A stretch of DNA of 64,000 nt from Actinostola sp. cb2023. Taxonomy: Eukaryota > Cnidaria > Anthozoa > Actiniaria > Actinostolidae. Both the position numbers and the translations under genes were made by a program. Location of the stretch: the NCBI GenBank assembly GCA_033675265.1, contig JAUJYZ010001510.1:232001-296000 (forward strand), read 5' to 3'. Shown one piece after another: positions 1-8,512 of the stretch (positions within the stretch are counted from its first letter, which is position 1; each line of letters opens with the position of its first letter). The notes beneath the pieces were generated by a model that saw nothing but the letters and a program-made list of their open reading frames with translations, searched no databases and had not been told where the DNA came from.

Positions 1-36
1 AAGACAAAACACATCATATTAGTTTATCAAGTTTTT

Positions 37-570
37 TTAATTGATAACAATGGCGTCTTGGTGGCCTTCTTCTAAAACAGGGTTCCATAAATTATTGTCC
101 TCGCCCTTCTTCCCATCTTTGCGATCAAACACAATCGACTTCACAAATTGTTTCCTGGCCCAGGCCGGGGGCAATGAGACATTGTTCAAGGTCAAGACCA
201 TATCTTGGTAGGGTCCAGGGATGTGGTTGGGATGGATGGGAACTCTGTTCTTGATACATAACTTACAGAATGGTCGATATTTATGGTGGTACGTAGTTTC
301 CACCAAACCATTCCCAACCACATCCATCCTGCCTAACTCGTACAGCCGCTCTGTCTCCACTGTTTCGTAGCGACCACAGACCACACATTTTATGCCTTCG
401 TAACAATCATAGCACCGGTTGCACTCCTTTATCACCACAGCTCTAGACGATTTTTTCCTCAAACAAGTTGATCGGCGTCGTACCAAGACCATACGCTTGA
501 TGTTGAGTAATTTCTTGGGAAACGCCGACCCAAACTGAAAACCATAATTGTTTATCATCTGTTTCTTCAT
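37..570 (-). CDS. Cys-rich hypothetical protein at left edge of Polinton (177 aa)
   Basis: I do not recognise this protein. It has a basic N-terminus and a cysteine cluster (C50, C53, C56, C62, C65, then C102 and C105) spaced like a zinc-binding domain; the C-terminal third has no obvious motif. It is the leftmost gene of the Polinton and points outward, diverging from the gene at 979. Its ATG (570-568) lies directly after a GTAAGT donor-like sequence and just downstream of a good splice acceptor, so the 5' UTR may be spliced. The stop is at 37-39. A nucleic-acid-binding or early regulatory role is inference from the Cys pattern and position only. Confidence 0.6.
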   Translation of the reverse strand: MKKQMINNYGFQFGSAFPKKLLNIKRMVLVRRRSTCLRKKSSRAVVIKECNRCYDCYEGIKCVVCGRYETVETERLYELGRMDVVGNGLVETTYHHKYRPFCKLCIKNRVPIHPNHIPGPYQDMVLTLNNVSLPPAWARKQFVKSIVFDRKDGKKGEDNNLWNPVLEEGHQDAIVIN

Positions 571-978
571 ACTTACAGCTGAAATAAAAAAATGATAGAG
601 GATAGATTAATTATGGGAAAGAGAAAGCCTGTACTTTCTGATTCTTCCGGTTCTCCATACTTACAATTTGAATTTTGCTGTATTTCTTGCTCCTTTTCGT
701 TCGATGATCACGGCTCAAGTGACTCTACCACCCCCGGGTCGTGATATATATAGCCTAAAAAATGAAATAAATGTGGGGGGTACCCCCCTCCCCCCTCTTT
801 TTTTTGTAAGCCCGCAATGGTGTCTGGGTGTTGTAAAACGTATAAATAACATGCATTAGTGGGTAGAAATTATTCAACTCTCGAGTAAGAAACAGAGAAG
901 AATCAAACAAAGAAGCAAGTAAACAGAAGTAAGAAACAGAAAAGAATCAAACAAAGAAGCAAGTAAACAGAAGTAAGT
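571..978. promoter_or_regulatory. Divergent promoter/leader region with TATA box and 44-bp leader duplication
   Basis: This is the gap between the divergent genes at 37-570 and 979-1620. A TATAAATA sits at 841-848, about 130 bp before the rightward ATG. A 44-bp purine-rich block is tandemly duplicated (884-927 and 928-971). Each copy starts with a GTAAGA donor-like sequence and the next position (973) reads GTAAGT, so the leader offers three donors in a row. TATATATA near 743-751 could serve the leftward gene. No ORF here looks real. Confidence 0.5.
579..664 (-). promoter_or_regulatory. Candidate 86-nt mini-intron in the 5' leader of the minus-strand gene
   Basis: Read on the minus strand, this segment starts with a consensus donor (GTAAGTATGG, from 664) and ends with a T-rich tract and CAG (TTTTTTTATTTCAG, ending at 579). 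Only two bases separate the acceptor from another GTAAGT, which runs into the start codon of the 37-570 gene. The signals are visible; use of the intron is inferred. Confidence 0.5.
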
Positions 979-1620
979 ATGGCAGAAGTGAGTATGGCAG
1001 AAAAGATACGAAAAAAGATGAAAGACGATCTCTTCAATCAGTCGTGGTTTAAAGTATGGGTGGATGTCCCACATTTGAATGGGGATGGTTGGTGTACAAA
1101 ATGCGGTGAACAATTCGAAGGACAAAAAATCAGAAGAATCGCATTGTATGAATTTTGTTATGAAGTAGATCCTGGGTGTTGGTACCGAACCCGGACGCTC
1201 TACCGCCAAGTTTCAGCCCAATGCCACAGCTGTTTAAAAATTAATACCGATGAACTTATTCCTTCTTATTTGGTGGACGATTTTGTCAGACGTGAAACTT
1301 CGACCAACATAGCGCGGAACTATGTATATGGTAAAATTTACGGAGATGTTCGTTACAATTTTTGCGAAAGCGGACCCATGTTGTGGAATTTCCCATCTCC
1401 GGAAGAAGCGCGTTATGAAGAACGTACCGATCGCTCGGTCCCACGACCTTTCAGAGGAGGTGTACAATATTTAAGATTGCTTTGTCTAATCCCCAACTGT
1501 CGCTGTTGGAGATTGCACTACCCGACGATGGTGGAACGTCGTCGGCGTCTCTTGACATCTAATGGTTGTCCTCTTTTTTGCACATGCCATATGACCATGC
1601 ACCAATGTCCAATAGAATAA
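979..1620 (+). CDS. Cys-rich hypothetical Polinton protein (213 aa)
   Basis: Not recognised. Two CxxC knuckles (C39/C42 and C82/C85) suggest one zinc-binding module, and a second Cys-rich cluster lies near the C-terminus (CRCW and CPLFCTC), separated by a basic stretch. Two in-frame ATGs at 979 and 994 each directly follow a donor-like GT(A/G)AGT. The unspliced message would therefore encode this protein, and splicing from either donor would delete the start codon(s). It is the first rightward gene behind the TATA box at 841. Function unknown. Confidence 0.6.
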   Translation: MAEVSMAEKIRKKMKDDLFNQSWFKVWVDVPHLNGDGWCTKCGEQFEGQKIRRIALYEFCYEVDPGCWYRTRTLYRQVSAQCHSCLKINTDELIPSYLVDDFVRRETSTNIARNYVYGKIYGDVRYNFCESGPMLWNFPSPEEARYEERTDRSVPRPFRGGVQYLRLLCLIPNCRCWRLHYPTMVERRRRLLTSNGCPLFCTCHMTMHQCPIE

Positions 1621-1771
1621 GTCTTTGTCTTAGCCTCTATATCCACTTCCAAGAAGTCTCTTATTCTCGAACATTTCTACCAACTGTGAAAGATGTGATA
1701 TTCTGATACAACGACTTCGACTTAGTGGGGTGATGAAAGTCTTCAGTTATTATTATGAACTCACACACACT

Positions 1772-1805
1772 AACGTCACACCTCTTATACCAGAGGTGTG
1801 ACGTT
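1772..1805 (+). terminator. 13-bp perfect hairpin followed by T-rich tract
   Basis: AACGTCACACCTC at 1772-1784 pairs perfectly with 1793-1805 across an 8-nt loop, and a T-rich run (to about 1822) follows. It lies about 150 bp after the stop of the 979-1620 gene and just before the acceptor-like tract of the next ORF. It could mark the 3' end of the upstream transcript or be a structure affecting splicing. No matching hairpin was seen after other genes here. Confidence 0.4.
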
Positions 1806-1828
1806 TTTGTTTTTGTTTTCTTGAAAAG
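1806..1828 (+). promoter_or_regulatory. Candidate 3' splice site before 1830 ORF
   Basis: A pyrimidine-rich run (mostly T, one C) ends in GAAAAG at 1828, and the ATG follows at 1830. This fits an acceptor that could join the 884-973 leader to the next ORF. The final AAAG is weaker than CAG. Confidence 0.35.
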
Positions 1829-1829
1829 G

Positions 1830-2501
1830 ATGGATCAAACTGTAGATGTCCTGAAAGAGGAGAAAGAAAAAGATGAGGCTTGTGGTGAAGACGAATTCAC
1901 TCCAGACAATGATCTGCTGAAGAAGAAGCTAGGTGAGATGACAGCCATTCTGGACATGGATGGGTACATGGTTGAGGGTGTATTCAGGTGTAAAGAGATG
2001 GGTTGGAAATATTTGAACCACCCTCTGGCTTATTCCTTACCCTTCTACCATGGGAATGTGTGTGAGTTAAACACAAAGGACCGTTTCTCTGCCAAGTACG
2101 TGGAAGAAAACGTTTTTGACATTCCATACGGGGAGTTCTGGATCGGTATGATAAACGGCAGAGAGGTATCAAGAATGGTGTCACGTTTACACTACAGAGG
2201 TCGAGTAGCCTACAAAGGGGGTTGTATTGAGAGACACCTTTTGAATGGTCTTGGTATCCCCAATATAAATTTAGAAGATATTGGCTGTCCTAAAATCAAC
2301 GACATCATTCTTGAATGTCCATTTACCTTTACCACCTGTGGCCATCATAAGAAAAATTTCCACTGCCCCAAACAAGAAGTGTTTTTAATGGAATGGTGGT
2401 TCAATAGATACATGTGGAACTGTAATATAGCCCACACAATCCAACCTAAAGTCAAGAACCCCTTCAATTCTATGGATGGTGGTGACTTTGCATTTATTTA
2501 A
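1830..2501 (+). CDS. Hypothetical Polinton protein with Cys/His motif (223 aa)
   Basis: The frame is open from an ATG at 1755, but I prefer the ATG at 1830: the earlier start would run through the 13-bp hairpin and the T-rich acceptor tract. The N-terminus is acidic and lysine-rich. Residues 150-190 carry the most distinctive signature: a DIGCPKIND stretch, then a CxxH-type pair (C170, H172/H173), then HCP and an EVFLMEWW segment. That order of acidic, Cys and His residues suggests a metal-binding fold, but I cannot name the family. It lies between the Cys-rich 979 gene and two tiny ORFs upstream of the polymerase. Confidence 0.6.
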   Translation: MDQTVDVLKEEKEKDEACGEDEFTPDNDLLKKKLGEMTAILDMDGYMVEGVFRCKEMGWKYLNHPLAYSLPFYHGNVCELNTKDRFSAKYVEENVFDIPYGEFWIGMINGREVSRMVSRLHYRGRVAYKGGCIERHLLNGLGIPNINLEDIGCPKINDIILECPFTFTTCGHHKKNFHCPKQEVFLMEWWFNRYMWNCNIAHTIQPKVKNPFNSMDGGDFAFI

Positions 2502-2506
2502 TTAAG

Positions 2507-2522
2507 TTTTTTTCCTTTAAAG
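2507..2522 (+). promoter_or_regulatory. Candidate 3' splice site before 2552 ORF
   Basis: A T-rich tract ends in AAAG at 2522, right after the stop of the 1830-2501 gene. An open frame with ATG at 2552 follows. Acceptor function is inferred. Confidence 0.35.
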
Positions 2523-2551
2523 GAGGTGATTCGGAACTGAACCTTCCACCC

Positions 2552-2719
2552 ATGCCTACAGAGTTCAAGGGGTTTAAAATTAGTAAAGGCTACAATCCAA
2601 TGGGTTATATTGCAGCCAATCGTTTAGAGTTCACTCAAGCTTATTATGAACCCTATGATAATTATCAGAAATGGTATTTTTCCATGAAAAAAAGAATCAA
2701 TAAAAAAAAGAAAATCTGA
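2552..2719 (+). CDS. Small hypothetical protein (55 aa)
   Basis: A short ORF starting at ATG 2552 and ending TGA 2717-2719. It is tyrosine-rich in the middle and ends in a lysine-rich tail (KKRINKKKKI). It sits directly between an acceptor-like tract and the next one, as do its neighbours, which is the main argument that it is a real coding exon. Not recognised; it may be a separate peptide or an exon of a larger spliced product. Confidence 0.35.
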   Translation: MPTEFKGFKISKGYNPMGYIAANRLEFTQAYYEPYDNYQKWYFSMKKRINKKKKI

Positions 2720-2732
2720 TTTTTTATTACAG
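2720..2732 (+). promoter_or_regulatory. Candidate 3' splice site before 2741 ORF
   Basis: TTTTTTATTACAG at 2720-2732 is a textbook acceptor, nine bases before the ATG at 2741 and immediately after the stop of the preceding small ORF. Confidence 0.45.
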
Positions 2733-2740
2733 ATATATCG

Positions 2741-2920
2741 ATGCGGTTATACAAGAATGAGCTCTCCAACCTCCGTGTTGAATTGTTAAGTCATTTCAAA
2801 GGTTTTCCAATTACAGAGCGTTTCTTATTGTATGTACATTACAAACGCCATTGGTGTGGTGAATATCTCCCTTACGAGTTATATGGGAAATTGTATTTAG
2901 AGATGGAAAAAGAAAACTGA
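2741..2920 (+). CDS. Small hypothetical protein (59 aa)
   Basis: ATG at 2741, TGA at 2918-2920. The product is basic and aromatic-rich, with YVHYKRHWCGEY in the middle and a charged end. It follows a strong acceptor-like sequence and precedes the polymerase. Not recognised; coding status rests on the spacing and the intact frame. Confidence 0.35.
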   Translation: MRLYKNELSNLRVELLSHFKGFPITERFLLYVHYKRHWCGEYLPYELYGKLYLEMEKEN

Positions 2921-2990
2921 CTTTATGTAAAGATGTATTTGACATTGAGAAAAAAAGAAATAAAAACCATGAAGTAACCTGATGAGTGTC

Positions 2991-3007
2991 CTCTTTTTTT
3001 GTTATAG
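2991..3007 (+). promoter_or_regulatory. Candidate 3' splice site before polymerase ORF
   Basis: CTCTTTTTTTGTTATAG ends at 3007. It is a good polypyrimidine tract plus TAG, 32 bases before the first ATG (3040) of the polymerase frame. Confidence 0.45.
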
Positions 3008-3039
3008 ATAGAACGGATCAGTGTTTAAAAGCGCAGTCA

Positions 3040-6000
3040 ATGACAATGGTTGAGGAAGTAAGCGACAGTCAATTATGGCGTGCGGGCGAACAGATTGAAG
3101 CACCCGATGATGAACTAAGAGACAGTCAACTACTGCGTGTGGCCATCGAATATGAGAAAAAAGTAGAAAAGCCACAGAAGGACGAAGAGGACTTGAGAGA
3201 CAGTCAATTAGTGCGGTCGGTGGAAGACTATGAAACAGTCGAGGAAGTAAACCCTTATGCAGCGGAAGTGTTGTTTTGGTGTGACACCCAATCACCACCA
3301 ACGAAAAGACAACGGCTCAGACCCCCCTCCCCGCTTTTGAACATTTTAGGGTATCCGCTTCATTCGGGAAATACACCCGAGCCACCTTCTCCAAGTTCTC
3401 CACAAGCGCAAGAACTCATGAACTCGTACGATGATCAATACATAGACGATTTGTGGCAATGTATGGTGGATGAACCGACACCGACACTTCCACCCATACC
3501 GCTGGTCGAAAAAGAAAAAGAAGAAGAAGAAGAAGAAGAAGAAGAAGAAGAAGAAGAAGAAGAAGAAGAAGAAGAAGCAGAAGACTATCAAGATTTGTTT
3601 GACGATTTACTGAACACTCAAACGGGTGGCGGGGCCAATGAAAATGACCCCACCGATGCCAACTCTGCTGAGGATTATTTTGTTATCGAAAACGTGGAAA
3701 CGAGAAATTGCCCTAAATTTCATGCTAAACAGCTGGTCTTTAAAACCACCATCCACAACCGTCCCCGAGAAAATATCGAAGAAGCGGTAGCCGTTGCTAA
3801 CAGTTCTATCCGCCGACTCCTTTAACACGTGTTACAAGAATTGCAAGCGGGAAACACCGATTATGTGCGGTTGGTAATCGATGGGGTCGATTTGGATTAC
3901 CCCATTGAATTGCCTTTCATGCCGGTGATGGAATTGACCACTCTACGTGTTTTACGCCACTTGGAAGCCGTTCAACAATCGAAACGACAATTTTTACTCG
4001 ATGGAGAAATGACGGTGGTGGTGTACCACGTGGCCGACATCCCTGGAAGAGGTGTGTCTAAATTGCAACGGTTTTTAAACCGCAAACGCGAAGAACCCCT
4101 CCTGTGGATGAAAACATTAGCAACCCGCAATGTAGCTGTGGTGTGTGCGTCGATGTACGAAGCAGTGGCCCATTACTTGTATTGGCGCCAACACGGAACT
4201 CCGATGAAAAAACGTTCAAGGGATCTCCGTGATTTCACGTTGAGAGTAAGAGAAGACTGTGAAAGTGAGGGGGCAGAAAATTTGACAACGTTGCTGAACC
4301 GTCTCCATGAATATCTGATGAGAGATTATGGCGTGCGTGTGGTAGTTCTAGATTGGGAGGACGACGATCGACCCATGTTCGTGGGGGAGGGTGACACAGA
4401 TTCGGTGGTCTACTTGTATAAAATCCACCAAGACTTGCATTTGTTGTTACAACCGGAAAAGATCCAACACGCGGATAAACATCAAGGTTTTTGTCGACGG
4501 TGTTTTTATTTTTTTTGGAACGGGTCTCGCCGGGTTACCCCCCATGTTTGCGGACAGGTCGAACGAGATCAACGTCTGTCTCAAGTGTGCGGTCCACGGG
4601 CCAACCGAAGCGTTCGATGTGAAGCTTTAGACTCTCAAGAGTTGGTGTCCGTGAAAAAATCAGTGGTCTCGATTAAAAAGACGGAAGACGGTTCGTGTGC
4701 TTTCCACGCCATAGTGGTGGGGCAGTGGATGGCTGAAGGTCGCCTCCGTCGAAACCTCACAATACGTCAAGAAGAGGAACAAGCCCGAGCCTTGTGCACG
4801 CGTTCGGGTCTTCGTTGGGGGGCGTGCGGCCGTGTTGAACTGTTTCGTTTGCAAGAAGTGTTGAAAGAAGAGGGTGTGCGTTTGCATGTCTATTACCACG
4901 ATTTGAACTGCATCGGGTTTGCTGGAGATTTGACCGAGTTTGGTTCTCAGAAACCGACGTGCGACGTGTATTTGTTCCACCACGACGAACATTACGATGT
5001 GATCACCACTATGACGGGTTTTTTAAAGAAGAATTATTTCTGCCCCGAGTGTGACGTGGGGTACTCGGAAAAGAGCAAACACAAGTGTCGACCGTTTTGC
5101 GAATGCTGTTATGAAACAATCGCCAACTGTTCCCAAGAAGTGGTTCAATGGACTTCCTGCCCCACGTGTCACCGTCATTTCAAGTCGGACGTGTGCTTCG
5201 CCAACCACAACCGTGTCACTACACACCGAGTACAAGGCCGTCAGGAACGCTGGAGTGTGTGTCAACGGTACCGGCGGTGTGTCGACTGTCAGAAAGTAGT
5301 AGATTTGCACAAGAAACATCAAGGTCTGCGCGATCTCACTTCTCACCGGTGTGGAGAACAACAATGTATTCACTGTCGTCAATGGGTGTTTGTCGGACCA
5401 CCTATGCCACGTTCAACCGATGGTGATCGACGAGAACGATGAACAAGCTATGGGTCGGTTCATTTTTTTTGACATTGAAACCATGCCCTTGGAAGCGGTC
5501 CATCGGGTCAATCTGGTGGTGGCTATGAAAGTGTGCACTCTGTGTGCGGGATGGACGAACCACGATGGACGGTGCGATCAGTGTGGAGAACGTCAAATGG
5601 TCTTCGCCACCATAGATGCTTTTTGCACTTGGCTATTTCGTCCCGAACACCAAAATTCCATTGTGTTTGCTCACAATTTCATGGGGTACGATTCGTACTT
5701 TTTGCTCGAATGGTTGTGTGCGCGTGGACAACGCCCCGAGGTGGTGATGCGTGGTGCCAAATGCATGTACATGTATGTGAAAGGCCTGAACTTGAAGTTT
5801 AAAGATTCGCTGTGTTTTCTTCCGATGGCGTTGCGCAAATTTTCCAAGACCTTTAACTTGCCCGAAGAGAAGGGATATTTCCCTCATTTCTTTAACACCC
5901 CTGCAAATCAAGACTACGTGGGGCCCTACCCGGTGTTGGAATTATATGGGGTCGAATCGATGAAAGAAGAAGACGCGGAAAAGCTCCGACTGTGGCACAC

Positions 6001-7988
6001 CGAACAACTCGGTAAGACGTTTCATTTGCAAGAAGAGTTGAAGCATTACTGTCAACAAGATGTGATTCTTTTGAAACGAGGGGTTTTAGAAGCGCGACGT
6101 ATTTTTCTTGACGTGACAGGGTTTGACCCCTTTGTGAAATGCATCACGTTGGCTTCGGCCTGTATGTGGTCGTACCGTTACCGGTTCATGCCACCTAACA
6201 GCATCGGAATCATCCCCCAAGGCGGCTATACACCTCAAGACATACAGTCGTTGAAAGCCAAGAAATGGTTGTGGCGGTTGGAACAACAAACCCCAGGCCT
6301 TCGACTTCACACTTGCTACAGTGTGGAGGGAGAGACGTCGATTTTGGGAGCCAAAGTAGACGGGTACGACCCCAAGACTCGCACTGTGTACCAATTTCAT
6401 GGATGTTTTTGGCACGCTTGTCCCCCTCTGTTTCACCAACGCTCAGATGTTCCACCCCAAACTTCGTCAGAAGATGGAGAGATATACGCAACGCCACCGA
6501 ACAACGCACACGACGGATGCGGGAATGGGGGTTCAAGGTGGTGGAAATGTGGGAGCATGAATGGGACGGTGTGCAAGGTGACGACGACAACGACACATTC
6601 CCCCAATGGATGAAACACCGAGAGCCGCTAACCCTCGCGAAGGGTTGTTCGGAGGCCGCACCAATGCTCTCAAACTGCATTTTAAATGCCCCGAAGGAAG
6701 TCGTGTCGATTACGTGGATTTTACCTCGTTGTACCCGTCCGTGATGTTGTCAGGCGGTGCCTACCCTGTCGGCCACCCCACTTTGATCCGACGGGACTTT
6801 AAATCACCCCTGACGGAACACTATTATGGGTTCAACAAAGTCAAAGTGCTTCCGCCTCGCCACTTGTACATCCCCGTCTTACCGTCACACATTCAAAACA
6901 AACTGATGTTTGTGCTGTGCCGTACGTGTGCCGAACAGCTCAGACAAACGAAAGGTCGATGTTGTCACAATGCCGAAGAACGGGCTTTAGTGGGGACGTG
7001 GACCACCCCTGAATTGAAAAAAGCCATTGCTCTGGGGTACGTCATTCTCGACGTTTATGAAGTATGGCACTACCCCGAGACGTCGTTGGTGTTGTTTGGA
7101 AAGTACGTAAACACCTACTTGCGTTTGAAACAAGAAGCCTCCGGGTGGCCCGCATGGTGCCAAACGGAAGAAGACAAACAGCGGTACGTGGACGAGTACT
7201 TGGCCCATGAAGGAATCCTTCTGGAACACATAGAAGCCAACCCAGGGTTACGGAATTTGGTCAAATTGATGTTGAACAGTCTGTGGGGAAAATTTGGTCA
7301 GAACCCCCACTTGCCCGTCACCGAATACGTGGACGACCCCAAACGGTTTGCCGAACTCATGTTTGGGCCTAAAACTGAGGTCAAACACCTGTTGTTAATC
7401 AACGAAAACCTAGCCCAACTCCAATACGACCGGGTCGACGACTTCACACGTGAAAGTGGATTTGCCAGTGTGGTGCATGCCGCGTTTGTGACCTCGTTTG
7501 CGCGTTTGAAATTGTACCGCTATTTGGAAGAGCTCCAAGAACGTGTCTTGTACTTTGACACCGATTCGATCTTCTACGTCACCCACCCAGGACAAGTTTT
7601 GCTCCCGTTGGGGGATTATTTGGGGGATTTGACGACGTCTGAATTGAAACGACCGGGGGACTTTATTCGCGAATTTGTTTCAACGGGTCCCAAGAGTTAC
7701 GCCTACGTGACCGATCAAGGTGAGAAGGAAGTCAAGTGCAAAGGCATCCCCCTCAACGTGATGTCGAGTGCCGTGATCAATTTCAAATCCATGCTACGGT
7801 TGGTGGAAGGCATGGAAGAAAAGTACGTGGTCACGGAACCGCACCGCATCCAACGGGACGCCAAACGCCGTCAGTTGAAGACCGTTGAGATGTCCAAGGA
7901 CTTTCGTGTGGTCTACGACAAACGAGTAAGACGTGGAGTGGAGACGGTACCGTACGGGTATTTAGACGAAAGAGAAAATGAACAGTGA
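3040..7988 (+). pseudogene. polB: Protein-primed type B DNA polymerase of Polinton, interrupted
   Basis: This is the replication polymerase of the element. The first ATG is at 3040. The N-terminal part has three DSQL-centred repeats (3064, 3121, 3199) and a long glutamate run (about 3508-3577). A region at 4687-5000 looks OTU-like (DGSCAFHA, then HYDV) and is followed by Cys/His knuckles. Exonuclease motifs are FDIETM (about 5468), HNFMGYDS (about 5672) and YCQQD (6047). Polymerase motifs are DFTSLYPS (6717), KLMLNSLWGKF (7263) and FDTDS (7554). The catalytic residues are all present, but the gene is broken. A TAA at 3823-3825 lies in frame. The frame changes again between about 5377 and 5402, between about 6430 and 6460, and between about 6625 and 6640. 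Either the copy is decaying or the assembly has indel errors. As read, it cannot make one full-length polymerase. Confidence 0.93.
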
Positions 7989-7999
7989 CCAGAACCTCT

Positions 8000-8452
8000 A
8001 TGATGGTCGACGAGAAAACATACCGGGCGATCAAACTGACGACCGCCGAGACACGGATCTGGTTGAACGTTCACACGGAGGCGTTCTTGGTAAAATTAGA
8101 AGAAAGGTACCGGTGCATCATGTTACCCCTAAGTCGTGAAGGAGAAACGCGTTCGATACGTCTGAACGCAGACGCACAAAAGTTTTACCATTGGACCATC
8201 CGTCTAAACGAGAGAGATCAGGAAAATTTTGGGGAAATTCTCTACAACCGTGTGAAGTTGACAGACCTTAAAAAAGAGTGTCAAACTTTAGGCCTTAAAC
8301 GTCGTCTAGAGAAACGATGGCTTTCGAGAAGTGCACAAATATGGAAGAAGAGAAGAGAAGAAAGAAAGAAGAAGAAGACCATAAAAACACCCACACCTGA
8401 ACCTGAACAGATGAATGAGCATGCTTCCTCCCAGTGTGTCGGATTGGTGTAA
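8000..8452 (+). CDS. Hypothetical basic protein between polymerase and integrase (150 aa)
   Basis: Unrecognised protein. The first ATG in frame is at 8000, 11 bp after the polymerase stop. Around 8255-8330 the stretch LTDLKKECQTLGLKRR resembles a SAP-type helix-extended-helix motif, a small DNA-binding fold, and a Lys/Arg-rich tail follows. The SAP reading is a weak resemblance only. A DNA-binding role would fit its place next to integrase and polymerase. Confidence 0.55.
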   Translation: MMVDEKTYRAIKLTTAETRIWLNVHTEAFLVKLEERYRCIMLPLSREGETRSIRLNADAQKFYHWTIRLNERDQENFGEILYNRVKLTDLKKECQTLGLKRRLEKRWLSRSAQIWKKRREERKKKKTIKTPTPEPEQMNEHASSQCVGLV

Positions 8453-8512
8453 ACGGTTTCGCTGTTGGATCGCCTGTTGTGGTGGGGACCGTAGTGGTGG
8501 TAACGGAAGAAG

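Noticed and set aside
3346..3591. Minus-strand ORF with a long Phe run
   Set aside because: It is the antisense of the GAA run that encodes the Glu stretch of the polymerase N-terminal region.
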